Of a stretch of DNA of 64,000 bases, positions 52,082-60,330 are shown in pieces. A program made the position numbers and the translations under genes. The stretch is from Pedobacter sp014947265 (GTDB taxonomy: Bacteria > Bacteroidota > Bacteroidia > Sphingobacteriales > Sphingobacteriaceae): the NCBI RefSeq assembly GCF_014947265.1, contig NZ_JADCNK010000004.1, positions 124,001-188,000 on the forward strand, given 5' to 3'. Within the stretch, counting starts at the first letter, position 1. Every line of letters starts with the position of its first letter. The notes under the pieces are model-generated. The model was not told where the DNA came from. It worked only from the letters and a program-made list of their open reading frames with translations, and did no database searches.

Positions 52082-53485
52082 ATGAACATCTCAAAGACGG
52101 GTTTTACAGCCATTTGCTGGCTTTTAGGAACCCTGTTGGCCTTCGGCCAGCGTATTGATCTCAAAGATCTTTCAGCCTTTAAAAATCCTTCAAATTCTTG
52201 GTCGCTTGCACAAAATGTAGTAGCCGACCTAAACGCCGAAAATGTTTTAAAAACAACCAAAGGTGAAGGGATTTTAGTTAATCAATCTACCGCGAAAAAA
52301 GCAGGTTCCGATTTATACACCATAAATGAATATGGTGATGTAGCCGTAGAGTTAGATTATTTAACTGCAAAAGGAACAAATTCTGGCATTTATCTTCAAG
52401 GTAATTACGAGATCCAGATTGACGATGCATGGGGATTGAAAAATGCCACATCATCAAACAATGGCGGTATTTACCAACGCTGGGATGATAGCAAACCCGA
52501 AGCCGATAAAGGATTTGGTGGTGTTGCTCCCCGTCAGAACGCAAGTAAGGCGCCAGGTTTATGGCAGCATATTAAAATTATCTTCCAGGCACCAAGATTT
52601 GATGCCTCAGGAAAAAAAACACAAAATGCTAAAATCATCAGTGCAGAACTAAATGGTGTGTTGATTCATGAAAATGTTGAATTATTTGGCGCAACCAGAG
52701 GTGCTGCAGGAGCTGAAAAAGCAAAAGGACCTTTACGTTTGCAAGGCGATCATGGTTCGGTAGCGTTCAGAAATATCCAAATCACTGAACTATCCGAAAT
52801 TCCAAAACCAAACCAAAACGATGGTGCAGATCCAATATATATTGAAGCAGCAAGCAACAATATGATCAGAAGTTTTGTAGATGTTGCACCACGAGTGCGT
52901 TCGGTACACGCTATTTCGGTAGGCGGACCAGAAAAGGTTGCCTATAGCTACGATTTGGATAATGGTACATTATTACAGGGATGGCATGGTGATTTTATTG
53001 ATGCTACACCAATGTGGGATGGCCGCGGAAACGGTACCTCACGTGCTTTGGGCAGTGTTACCCGTTTTACTAAAAAGCCAATTTTAGCCGTTGCAAAATT
53101 AGCGAGCGATCAGGATAAGTGGATTGTTGATACTACCGGTACTGGTTTCAGAACCAAGGGTTATGTAATGGATAAACAGGATCGTCCGGAGTTTAAGTAC
53201 ATCATTAATGGAACAAATGTTACTGATGCCGTTAAAGTGATGGAAAATGGACAAGGTTTAACGAGAGAGATTACTATTGATAAACCATCAAAAGATTTGT
53301 ATTTCCTTTTGGCTACTGCTTCAAACATTGAAGAAGCTGGCAAAGGTTTGTATTTAATTGATGATAAAGCGTATTACATACAGCTTGGTGAAGGCACCGC
53401 AAAACCGGTTATTAGAAATACTGATGGCAAATGGGAAATTATTGCAGCCATTGGAAGTAAGTTGAATTATACCATTTTGTTTTAA
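52082..53485 (+). CDS. DUF1080 protein (3-keto-disaccharide hydrolase-like) with extra C-terminal domain
   Basis: A 467-residue exported protein (signal ends LLAFGQ). The N-terminal part (about 25-235) is a DUF1080 concanavalin-like domain: SGIYLQGNYEIQIDDAWG, GGIYQRWDDSKPEADKGFGG and GPLRLQGDHGSVAFRNIQI. Family members have been reported as 3-keto-glycoside hydrolases. The C-terminal half (about 250-467; YSYDLDNGTLLQGWHGDFID, then DATPMWDGRGNGTS) is of a type found with heme-binding propeller proteins. It ends 11 bases before the propeller/cytochrome c gene, so the two are almost certainly co-expressed. Confidence 0.82.
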   Translation: MNISKTGFTAICWLLGTLLAFGQRIDLKDLSAFKNPSNSWSLAQNVVADLNAENVLKTTKGEGILVNQSTAKKAGSDLYTINEYGDVAVELDYLTAKGTNSGIYLQGNYEIQIDDAWGLKNATSSNNGGIYQRWDDSKPEADKGFGGVAPRQNASKAPGLWQHIKIIFQAPRFDASGKKTQNAKIISAELNGVLIHENVELFGATRGAAGAEKAKGPLRLQGDHGSVAFRNIQITELSEIPKPNQNDGADPIYIEAASNNMIRSFVDVAPRVRSVHAISVGGPEKVAYSYDLDNGTLLQGWHGDFIDATPMWDGRGNGTSRALGSVTRFTKKPILAVAKLASDQDKWIVDTTGTGFRTKGYVMDKQDRPEFKYIINGTNVTDAVKVMENGQGLTREITIDKPSKDLYFLLATASNIEEAGKGLYLIDDKAYYIQLGEGTAKPVIRNTDGKWEIIAAIGSKLNYTILF

Positions 53486-53496
53486 TTGTGATAGTA

Positions 53497-55458
53497 ATGA
53501 GAAATACATTTAAAAAATTAGCAATACTGGCATTAAGTTTTAGCTTTACTACAGTTTTTGCACAAGAAACACCGAAAGAAGAAGATTTTTTCAGGATAAA
53601 TAAGGTACGCGTACCCGAAGGCCCGATTTTAGAAGTTGGTGGTCTGGTTACCTTACCAAATGGCGATTTAGGCATATCAACCCGTAGGGGAGAGGTGTAC
53701 ATTGTAGAAAACCCCACAAGTGCTAAACCTTACTGGCGCAGATTTGCTTATGGTTTGCACGAAATTTTGGGCATCGCCTATAAAAATGGTGCAATCTACT
53801 TAGCGCAGCGCGGCGAGTTAACCAAATTGATCGATAAAGACCAGGATGGCAAAGCCGATGTGTACGAAACCATTTATGCATGGCCTTTAAGCGGTCACTA
53901 CCATGAATATAGTTTTGGTCCGAAAATAATGCCTGATGGTACTTTTATGGTTACCGGAAACGTAGCCTTTGGCGATGAAGAATGGTGGCGTGCAGAAAGC
54001 CGTGTACCCATGCGTGGTTGGGCCATGAACATTACCGAAGATGGTAAAATGAGCCCTTATGCTGCTGGTTTTCGTTCGCCAGCGGGTATTGGCAGTATTG
54101 ATGGTCAGTTTTATTATACCGAAAACCAGGGCGACTGGGTAGGTTCAGGTGGTTTATGGAAAGTAAACAAAGGCGATTTTATGGGTCACCCGGCCAGTTT
54201 AAGGTGGACAAACCTGCCTAATTCTCCGGTAAAACTTCAGTCAGATTTCTTTTATTCTCAAATGGATGAACGCCGTATTAAAAATGAACAGGGAAGGTAC
54301 ATTAAACCAGAAAACAGGGTAAACGAAACTTTCAAAACCTTATTCGAAATGAAAAAGGTATTCCCTGAACTGCGTTTGCCATCAGTTTGGTTGCCTTACG
54401 GTATTTTGGGTATCTCATCTGCAGAACCAGTTAAAATTCCTGCCAATACATTTGGTCCTTTTGCTGGTCAGATTTTGGTTGGCGATCAGGGTATGAGCAT
54501 CATCTCCAGGATTTTCATGGAAACTGTAAAAGGTGAAGAACAAGGTGCAGCTTTCCTTTTCCGTAAAGGTTTTCGTTCGGGTGTGTTAAGGTTAGAGTGG
54601 GGTACTGATGGTTCACTATTTGTGGGCGAAACCAACCGCGGTTGGGGATCGGCCGGTGATGCCAACGAAGGTTTAGAAAGATTGGTGTACAACAACAAAA
54701 CCCCTTTCGAAATGAAAGCTGTTAGGGCAATGCCAGATGGTTTTGAAGTGGAGTTTACTATGCCTGTTGATCGTAAATCAGCTGAGGATCTGGCTTCGTA
54801 TGATGCAGAAAGTTTTATTTATAAATATCATCCTGTGTATGGTTCACCTCCGGTAAACACCGAAAAATTAAAAATCTCTGGGGTTAAAGTTTCAGCAGAT
54901 GGTTTAAAAGTCAGAATTATTGTGCAAAACCTTCGCCAATATTATATCCATACCTTAACGTTAGATGGTTTAAGATCTCAAGATGGTTTTTACTCTTTAG
55001 TTCATCCGGTAGCTTATTACACCTTGAACCAGATTCCTGATGGAAATAAACTTTCTACCAATGAAGTAAGTACCAAAAACTCGGCAACACCGGTAAATGT
55101 TCCTGCTAAGAAAACAGCTGCACCAAAAGTAACAACTGGAAAAGCACCTGAAGCAAAAGGAACGCCTACTCCGGCTAAGCCTGTGGCTGCTGCTAAGGCA
55201 CCTACCTTTAAAGAAGTTGAGGGTTTGCTAACTAAAAATACTTGCCTGGCCTGCCATAATCAAACCAAAAGACAAATTGGTCCGCCATTCATAGAAATTG
55301 CAAAACGTAAATATTCACCGGAGAAAATATTTCAGTTGATCCACAATCCACAACCACAAAACTGGCCGGGTTATTCAACAGAAATGCCACCAATGCCGCA
55401 GGTAACCAAAGCAGAAGCTTTAAAAATTGCAGCCTGGATAAACTCTTTAAATAAATAA
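53497..55458 (+). CDS. Beta-propeller (sugar dehydrogenase-like) / cytochrome c fusion
   Basis: A 653-residue exported protein. ATG 53497 is preferred to the GTG three codons earlier; the signal ends TTVFAQ. Residues about 35-430 form a six-bladed propeller of the PQQ-dependent sugar/sorbosone dehydrogenase type (GGLVTLPNGDLGISTRRGE, FGPKIMPDGTFMVTG, GFRSPAGIGSIDGQFYYTEN). Then come a strand-rich domain, a low-complexity Ala/Pro/Lys/Thr linker (about 525-570) and a C-terminal class I cytochrome c with CLACH (C583 to H587) and a candidate methionine ligand in EMPPMP. It would oxidise a substrate and pass electrons to heme in the periplasm. Whether PQQ is bound is not shown by the sequence. Confidence 0.85.
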   Translation: MRNTFKKLAILALSFSFTTVFAQETPKEEDFFRINKVRVPEGPILEVGGLVTLPNGDLGISTRRGEVYIVENPTSAKPYWRRFAYGLHEILGIAYKNGAIYLAQRGELTKLIDKDQDGKADVYETIYAWPLSGHYHEYSFGPKIMPDGTFMVTGNVAFGDEEWWRAESRVPMRGWAMNITEDGKMSPYAAGFRSPAGIGSIDGQFYYTENQGDWVGSGGLWKVNKGDFMGHPASLRWTNLPNSPVKLQSDFFYSQMDERRIKNEQGRYIKPENRVNETFKTLFEMKKVFPELRLPSVWLPYGILGISSAEPVKIPANTFGPFAGQILVGDQGMSIISRIFMETVKGEEQGAAFLFRKGFRSGVLRLEWGTDGSLFVGETNRGWGSAGDANEGLERLVYNNKTPFEMKAVRAMPDGFEVEFTMPVDRKSAEDLASYDAESFIYKYHPVYGSPPVNTEKLKISGVKVSADGLKVRIIVQNLRQYYIHTLTLDGLRSQDGFYSLVHPVAYYTLNQIPDGNKLSTNEVSTKNSATPVNVPAKKTAAPKVTTGKAPEAKGTPTPAKPVAAAKAPTFKEVEGLLTKNTCLACHNQTKRQIGPPFIEIAKRKYSPEKIFQLIHNPQPQNWPGYSTEMPPMPQVTKAEALKIAAWINSLNK

Positions 55459-55476
55459 AATAGTTTAATTATTAGG

Positions 55477-55510
55477 AAACGGTTGGTAGAAATACCAGCC
55501 GTTTTTTGTT
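55477..55510 (+). terminator. Terminator after the cytochrome fusion gene
   Basis: AAACGGTTGGTA and TACCAGCCGTTT form a 12-bp stem with one G-T pair around a GAAA tetraloop, followed by TTTTTTG. Confidence 0.88.
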
Positions 55511-55559
55511 TTATAAGAAAATGAAGTGTATTGGTGTAGCAGAAATTTTTAATTGAAGC

Positions 55560-55640
55560 GTCACCCTGATCCGATAGCTATCGGATTTATTTCAGGGTCT
55601 ATTAAATGAAAAGATCCTTCGACTACGCTCAGGATGACAA
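55560..55640. repeat. Interspersed repeat (CGATAGCTATCGGA / CCTTCGACTACGCTCAGG)
   Basis: Contains the palindrome TCCGATAGCTATCGGA and the words CACCCTGAT, GATCCTTCGACTACGCTCAG and GATGAC. These are also present near 48580-48620. Confidence 0.65.
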
Positions 55641-55664
55641 AATGCTTAAAAAAAAGAATTAGAA

Positions 55665-55765
55665 AAAGAAATGGGGATTCCACTATTGCAGAATCCCCAT
55701 CATCTAAATTAACGCTCTCATATACATAAACGCTGTAAATAGGATTTATTGTATTGTGAGTGATT
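55665..55765 (-). ncRNA. Copy 1 of a conserved small structured element (MYMRALI ORF plus terminator)
   Basis: On the minus strand: CAATAAATCCTATTTACAGC, then GTTT and a 24-base ORF (55704-55727) encoding MYMRALI-stop, then GATGATGGGG and the hairpin GGGGATTC (loop) GAATCCCC followed by ATTTCTTTTT. It is conserved in four copies in this window. It may be a small RNA with an intrinsic terminator or a minimal mRNA; neither is proven. Confidence 0.45.
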
Positions 55766-56410
55766 TTTTTTGCCATGATTTGTGAGTGACTGTTCAGTCA
55801 TTGCGTGTAGTCGTCCTTTCGACCCGATACCTATCGGATGAAGCGCAGCGAAATGGAGAAATCTATTATCAGGAAATTCCATCATTCCGAGTTACGAAAC
55901 AATCTTATTTGGCTATAACAGCGATCGTTGTAAGATTGCTTCGTCGGCTGAAGAAGCCTGCTCGCAATGGCGATTCGCTTATTGGGACGCTAAAATACCT
56001 GAAAAAGAAATAGGGATTCCACTATTGCAAAATCCCCATCATCTAAATTAACGCTCTCACATACATAAACGCTGTAAATAGGATTTATTGCATTGTGAGT
56101 GATTTTTTTCGCCTTGATTTTGTGTGTGTTGAGTCGTTGCAGGTAGTCGTCATTTCGACTGAAGCGCAGCGAAATGGAGAAATCTATTGTCAGAAAATTC
56201 CATCATTACGAGTTACGAAGCAATTTTATTTGGCTATAATAGCGATCGTTGTAAGATTGCTTCGTCGGCTGAAGAAGCCTGCTCGCAATGACGATCCGCT
56301 TATTCGGACGCTAAAATAGCTGAAAAAGAAATGGGGATTCCACTATTGCAGAATCCCCATCATCTAAATTAACGCTCTCGTATACATAAACGCTATAAAA
56401 ACGATTTATT
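55671..56410. repeat. Tandem duplication, about 340- and 320-base units
   Basis: Unit 1 (about 55671-56010) and unit 2 (about 56011-56330) align over their whole length, followed by a partial third unit to about 56410. Each unit carries the small element on the minus strand and a GTCGTC...GCGAAATGGAGAAATCTATT to GGCTGAAGAAGCCTGCTCGC repeat. Offsets between equivalent bases are 339 and 321. The stretch of about 1 kb between the cytochrome gene and rpiA otherwise holds no gene; ORFs inside the units are by-products. Confidence 0.85.
56004..56105 (-). ncRNA. Copy 2 of the small structured element (MYVRALI ORF plus terminator)
   Basis: Same layout as copy 1, ORF at 56043-56066 reading MYVRALI-stop. 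In the hairpin one arm is AATCCCC and the other AGGGATT, which turns an end pair into a wobble while keeping the stem. The upstream CAATGCAATAAATCCTATTT block is retained. Confidence 0.45.
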
Positions 56411-56425
56411 GCATTAGTAGTAATA
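56325..56425 (-). ncRNA. Copy 3 of the small structured element (MYTRALI ORF plus terminator)
   Basis: ORF at 56364-56387 reads MYTRALI-stop. The hairpin is GGGGATTC/GAATCCCC as in copy 1. The upstream region has diverged (CAATAAATCGTTTTTATAGC), but the GCGTTTATGTAT start is kept. Confidence 0.45.
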
Positions 56426-56474
56426 TTTTTTTTCATTTTTTGCGATGTTTATCATTTAAACCTATTTTTACTTT

Positions 56475-57164
56475 ATGGCTACCACAGATAAAACTCAACA
56501 AGATGCAGAAAAACTAGCAGCTGCCCTAGCTGCGGTAAAATTTGTTAAAGATGGCGATGTAGTTGGCCTGGGCACTGGTTCTACTACAACTTTTGCAATT
56601 AAAGAGTTAGGTAAACGTGTAAAAAAAGGGCTTAAGATAAAGGCTGCTGCAAGTTCCATTCGGACACAGGAGCTCGCAGAGTCGCTAGGGATCGAAATTC
56701 TTGACCTTGGGCACTTAAGCAAAATTGATATCAGTATTGATGGAGCAGATGAATTTACAGAATCACTCGATCTGATTAAAGGCGGAGGCGGGGCATTGTT
56801 TAGAGAGAAGATAACTGCTTCACTTAGTGAAAATGCCATCATCATTACCGACGCTTCTAAAAAAGTAAAAAAGCTGGGTGCTTTTACGGTGCCAATCGAA
56901 GTAATACCCTTAGCCTATCAATATGTATTAGATCAAATTAATAAACTTGGTGGAAAGGGCATATTGAGAACTGTAGAAAGCCAAACATTTATTACCGACA
57001 ATGGAAACCTGATTATCGACGTTGATTTTGGCCTCATTGATGATCCTGCAAAATTAGCTTCTAACCTCAATCAAATTAACGGATTATTGGCCCATGGTTT
57101 ATTCATTAACATCACTTCGAAAGTAATCATGAGCGAAGGGGCAGATATTATTATTTTTGAATAG
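56475..57164 (+). CDS. rpiA: Ribose-5-phosphate isomerase A
   Basis: Cytoplasmic enzyme of the pentose phosphate pathway that interconverts ribose 5-phosphate and ribulose 5-phosphate. Motifs: VVGLGTGSTTTFAIKELG, ISIDGADEFTESLDLIKGGG (catalytic Asp region), GALFREKI (catalytic Glu) and a Lys-rich DASKKVKKLG. 229 residues, normal length. No neighbour is functionally linked. Confidence 0.95.
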   Translation: MATTDKTQQDAEKLAAALAAVKFVKDGDVVGLGTGSTTTFAIKELGKRVKKGLKIKAAASSIRTQELAESLGIEILDLGHLSKIDISIDGADEFTESLDLIKGGGGALFREKITASLSENAIIITDASKKVKKLGAFTVPIEVIPLAYQYVLDQINKLGGKGILRTVESQTFITDNGNLIIDVDFGLIDDPAKLASNLNQINGLLAHGLFINITSKVIMSEGADIIIFE

Positions 57165-57572
57165 GGTTAACTGTTAAATCGTATAGAGCGGTTAACTGCA
57201 AATTGGAAACTGGTTATGGTTCATTTGTTTGGTTAATCGGTTAATAGTATAAATAGGGTATTCATAAACAGCTAAATTCGTCATTGCGAACCGAAAGGGT
57301 GGGGATGTGAGTTGTGTGAAGCAATCTTTTTATTCAGCCACTTTGTTGTATTAATATGATCAGTTCTTCAAATCGATTAATTGACTCTGGACTTCGGACT
57401 GCCGACTCCGGACTAATCAACAATTTCACCGATAATTTCTTCTTTTCTTAAATAGCCGTAAATTTTTACCGACAGTTTTATTTCACTCACCGATAAAACA
57501 TCACAACTAAGGGAAAAGCCATTCCCGAGCATTGCTATTCGTGATACATTTGAATCATAAAAACAAACGGTC
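57165..57572. other. Intergenic region with word repeats
   Basis: About 400 bases between rpiA and a small membrane-protein gene. It holds a GTCATTGCGAACCGAAAGG repeat fragment near 57282, with GTGTGAAGCAATCTTTTTATTC after it, and a GACTCTGGACTTCGGACTGC word block at 57384-57420 related to the insertion in the deacetylase gene. No ORF or structured RNA was recognised. Confidence 0.6.
57384..57420. repeat. GACTTCGGACTCCGGACT word repeat
   Basis: The words GACTCTGGACTTCGGACT and GCCGACTCCGGACTAATC are the intergenic counterpart of the block at 150-190 inside the deacetylase gene. Confidence 0.65.
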
Positions 57573-57962
57573 ATGGAAAATTTAATCAAAAAAAATCACG
57601 CAGATAAACAATTTGGTCTAGGCATTTTAATTATCACTATCGGTTCGGTATTCTTATTAAGAAACTCGGGAATAGATGTTCCATACTGGATCTTGAAATG
57701 GCACACCATTATGTTAGGTATTGGTTTGTGGGTGGGTTATCGTAAAGATTTTAAGGGAAGCAGCTGGTTGGTATTGACGATTATTGGTGGCTTATTCACG
57801 TTTAGAGCGATAAACATATTTGATTTTGATCTGTTTAGGATTAGTATTCCAATGGCATTAATCGGATTAGGACTGTATGTAATTTTAAAACCTAAAAAAG
57901 CACAAAACTTCGATCAGTATTTTGAAAAGAAACCAGTTGATTTTACTGATAGGCAAAGCTAA
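57573..57962 (+). CDS. Small membrane protein, LiaI/LiaF-like transmembrane region
   Basis: A 129-residue protein with four predicted membrane segments (about 13-31, 40-57, 64-81 and 87-108) and a polar C-terminal tail (QNFDQYFEKKPVDFTDRQS). The pattern QFGLGILIITIGSVFLLRN, then WHTIMLGIGLWVGY, resembles the LiaI-LiaF-like or DUF5668 membrane region. Function unknown; LiaF relatives act in envelope stress signalling. A strong terminator follows. Confidence 0.72.
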   Translation: MENLIKKNHADKQFGLGILIITIGSVFLLRNSGIDVPYWILKWHTIMLGIGLWVGYRKDFKGSSWLVLTIIGGLFTFRAINIFDFDLFRISIPMALIGLGLYVILKPKKAQNFDQYFEKKPVDFTDRQS

Positions 57963-57987
57963 AATTCTTAACTCCATCATATAACTT

Positions 57988-58021
57988 AAAAAGAGACATT
58001 TTTAAAAATGTCTCTTTTTTT
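57988..58021 (+). terminator. Terminator after the small membrane protein gene
   Basis: AAAAAGAGACATTTTT and AAAAATGTCTCTTTTT form a 16-bp inverted repeat followed by a T run. Confidence 0.9.
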
Positions 58022-58099
58022 GCTTAGTAGCATAGGGCACGGAGCTTCGAGTTTTGATCGCTATGGGCTTTGCTCCATGCCCTATACATTTTTGCCAAA

Positions 58100-58200
58100 A
58101 AAGAAACGGGGATTCCACCCTTAGGCAGTATCCCCGTCATCTAAATTAACGCTCTCACATACATAAACGCTATAAATAGAATATATTGTGTGCAACTTAA
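58100..58200 (-). ncRNA. Copy 4 of the small structured element (MYVRALI ORF plus terminator)
   Basis: ORF at 58141-58164 reads MYVRALI-stop. The hairpin is CGGGGAT/ATCCCCG, where copies 1 and 3 have TGGGGAT/ATCCCCA. This compensatory change (T-A to C-G) supports a folded RNA. It lies 30-130 bases beyond the stop of the minus-strand AraC gene, about 1.8 kb from copy 3. Confidence 0.45.
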
Positions 58201-58229
58201 TTTTTTTTGTTTTTTTTCTGAAGATGCAC

Positions 58230-59216
58230 TTAAACCTGCAAAACAGGTACGGCTTTATGGTATTTATTCCGGTACTCAATCGGTGTTAAACCAGTAATTT
58301 TCTTGAAAACATCTCTAAACGATTTTGTGTCGGTATAACCTACATCAAACATTACCTCTGTTATATTTTTTCTGCTTGATTCGAAACTTCGCTTTGCAGC
58401 CTCAATTTTAACCCTCTGAATGTACTCGATCACAGTGTTTTTAGTCGCACTTTTAAACCTCCGCTCAAAACTCCTTCGCCCCAATGCCAGCATATCGGCC
58501 AGTTGATCAACAGTAATCCGTTCCTGGTAATTGCCATCAATAAATTCCTGTGCTTTTTTAATTTTAGCATCTTCATGACCTTTTTGCCCCTGAAACATCA
58601 TAAAAGCCAGCTGACTTTCACGGTCGATATCTATGGCAAAGTATTTGGCCGCTAAAATGGCAATATCTCTATCTGTATGTTTTTCAACTAAATATAAAAG
58701 TAAATTCCAGTAGGAGTTTGCACCACCGCTGGAGTATAAACCCTGGGCATCGGTAATAATGCTACCATCAACCAATTCAACACCAGGAAACATTTCCCTG
58801 AACTGATTGGCAAACAACCAATGTGTAGAACATTTCCGGCCGTTTAACAAACCGGTTGAGGCCAATATAAATGCGCCTAAACAAAGTGAAGCTACTTCGG
58901 CCCCTTTTGCATGCTGTTTTACAATCCACGGTACCAGATCCTGATTTGCCTCCATGGCATAACCTACATTACCACTTATTGCTGGAACAAAGATGAGATC
59001 GGTATGTTCCACTTCATGCAATAATTTATCGGCATGTACCGTGAAAAGACTATTGTTCAGCTTTACCTCTTTTGTCATGGCTACCAGCTCCACTTTAAAA
59101 AGCGGCAATTTACCCGATGCCTGTAAAAATTCGTTAACAGCGGTAAATAGATAGCGGGGATCTGCAATGGCTTCAATCACGGCAGTCTCTGGAATTAAGA
59201 TAGATACGTGTTTCAT
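58230..59216 (-). CDS. GlxA-family AraC-type regulator (DJ-1/PfpI plus HTH)
   Basis: A 328-residue regulator. ATG 59216 (MKHVSILIPE) is preferred to 59261. The N-terminal DJ-1/PfpI-like domain (about 4-190) has VSILIPETAVIEAIADPRY, AEVASLCLGAFILASTG (nucleophile-elbow cysteine) and CSTHWLFANQF. The C-terminal AraC domain has two HTH motifs: ITVDQLADMLALGRRSFERR and ITEVMFDVGYTDTKSFRDVF. Divergent from a VOC/DoxX-like pair (166 bases between starts), which is a likely target. The ligand is unknown. Confidence 0.92.
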   Translation of the reverse strand: MKHVSILIPETAVIEAIADPRYLFTAVNEFLQASGKLPLFKVELVAMTKEVKLNNSLFTVHADKLLHEVEHTDLIFVPAISGNVGYAMEANQDLVPWIVKQHAKGAEVASLCLGAFILASTGLLNGRKCSTHWLFANQFREMFPGVELVDGSIITDAQGLYSSGGANSYWNLLLYLVEKHTDRDIAILAAKYFAIDIDRESQLAFMMFQGQKGHEDAKIKKAQEFIDGNYQERITVDQLADMLALGRRSFERRFKSATKNTVIEYIQRVKIEAAKRSFESSRKNITEVMFDVGYTDTKSFRDVFKKITGLTPIEYRNKYHKAVPVLQV

Positions 59217-59382
59217 ATCCTCAAATATAGTAAGGCTAATTGTCGTAAACAACCCCCGCAATTGTCGTTTCTACGTGTTCAGTTTGCTGTAATCTCCCAG
59301 TATGTTTGTACTGTTAAGGCTGATGTCAAAGTGTATAATAGAGGAAATGATTGCTGAATGGCATCAAATAAATAGAAACAAA

Positions 59383-59802
59383 ATGGCTAGCATAAATTCA
59401 TATCTCACTTTTAATGGGAATTGCCGGGAAGCAATGACTTTTTACCAGGATTGCCTCGGTGGAGAGTTGATATTCGAAACCATTGGAGAATCAGCTTTTG
59501 CTGAAAAAATGCCCAATATCATACGAAGGAGCGTGATGCATGCCGTTTTAGTTAAAGATGATATGGTAATTATGGGTACTGATATGGTTGAAGAAAGGGG
59601 GCTCGTTAAAGGAAACTCCGTAGCTATGATGCTCAACTGCAATTCAGAAAAAGAGGCAAAAGCTTTTTACCATAAACTTTCAGTCGGTGGTAGAGCCTCG
59701 CACCCTTTACAGGAAAGCTTTTGGGGCGCACTTTTCGGCGATTTAACAGACCGTTTTGGGAATAATTGGTTAATTAATTACGATAAAAATAGAGAAACAT
59801 GA
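59383..59802 (+). CDS. VOC-family (glyoxalase/PhnB-like) protein
   Basis: A 139-residue protein from ATG 59383 (MASINSYLTFNGNCREAMTF). An earlier in-frame ATG at 59302 gives an unconserved tail. It has the PhnB-like pattern YQDCLGGELIFETIGES, VMHAVLVKDDMVIMGTDM and the C-terminal FWGALFGDLTDRFGNNW. Members may bind metal and small molecules, but the catalytic role is not assignable. Its stop overlaps the next gene start (ATGA), so they are translationally coupled. It is divergent from a GlxA-type regulator. Confidence 0.85.
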   Translation: MASINSYLTFNGNCREAMTFYQDCLGGELIFETIGESAFAEKMPNIIRRSVMHAVLVKDDMVIMGTDMVEERGLVKGNSVAMMLNCNSEKEAKAFYHKLSVGGRASHPLQESFWGALFGDLTDRFGNNWLINYDKNRET

Positions 59803-60176
59803 AAAAGTTAACAACCTGGTATTGGATTGCGACCATTATTTTCGCTTTAATGATGATTATGGATGGCTTTGGTGGAGTAACACAGGAGGAAGCAGGTAAA
59901 GAAGTGCTTAAACACCTCGGTTATCCTATGTATCTGCTCATCATAGTAGGCATTGCAAAATTGCTTGGGGCAGTATCAATTTTACAGAATAAATATACAG
60001 CCATTAAAGAATGGGCTTATGCAGGTTTTGCCATCAATTTTATTGGCGCATTTGCCTCCAGGGCATTTGTTGGCGATGGCGTATCGCTGCTGATCCCACC
60101 ACTTGTTGCTTTGGTAATGATGTTTATTCCTTACATTTTATGGAAGAAACTTAGATCAAATGTTAAAAATAGTTAA
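59799..60176 (+). CDS. DoxX-like membrane protein
   Basis: A 125-residue protein with four membrane segments (about 8-27, 43-62, 72-91 and 98-117). The conserved LGYPMYLLIIVGIAKLLGAV and WAYAGFAINFIGAFASRAFV match the DoxX-like family. Overlaps the VOC gene by four bases. Function uncertain; relatives affect membrane redox or integrity. Confidence 0.82.
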   Translation: MKKLTTWYWIATIIFALMMIMDGFGGVTQEEAGKEVLKHLGYPMYLLIIVGIAKLLGAVSILQNKYTAIKEWAYAGFAINFIGAFASRAFVGDGVSLLIPPLVALVMMFIPYILWKKLRSNVKNS

Positions 60177-60330
60177 AACTAAATATTTAGTTTAATTAAA
60201 GGCTTTTGAGAACCAAATATTGTTAACTTTGGGTATTGTAAACAACCAAACACAACAATAAAACGATCATGATTCCAGATTTAATGTGGAATCATAATGG
60301 TTTAATCACCCTAAAAACAATATTACACGA

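Noticed and set aside
55561..55776. 71-codon minus-strand ORF
   Set aside because: It overlaps the first small structured element and repeat words, with no recognisable protein pattern.
55786..56319. Two similar plus-strand ORFs of 74-75 codons (55786-56013 and 56095-56319)
   Set aside because: They are similar to each other only because they lie in the tandem duplication; they read through interspersed repeats and have no plausible protein features.
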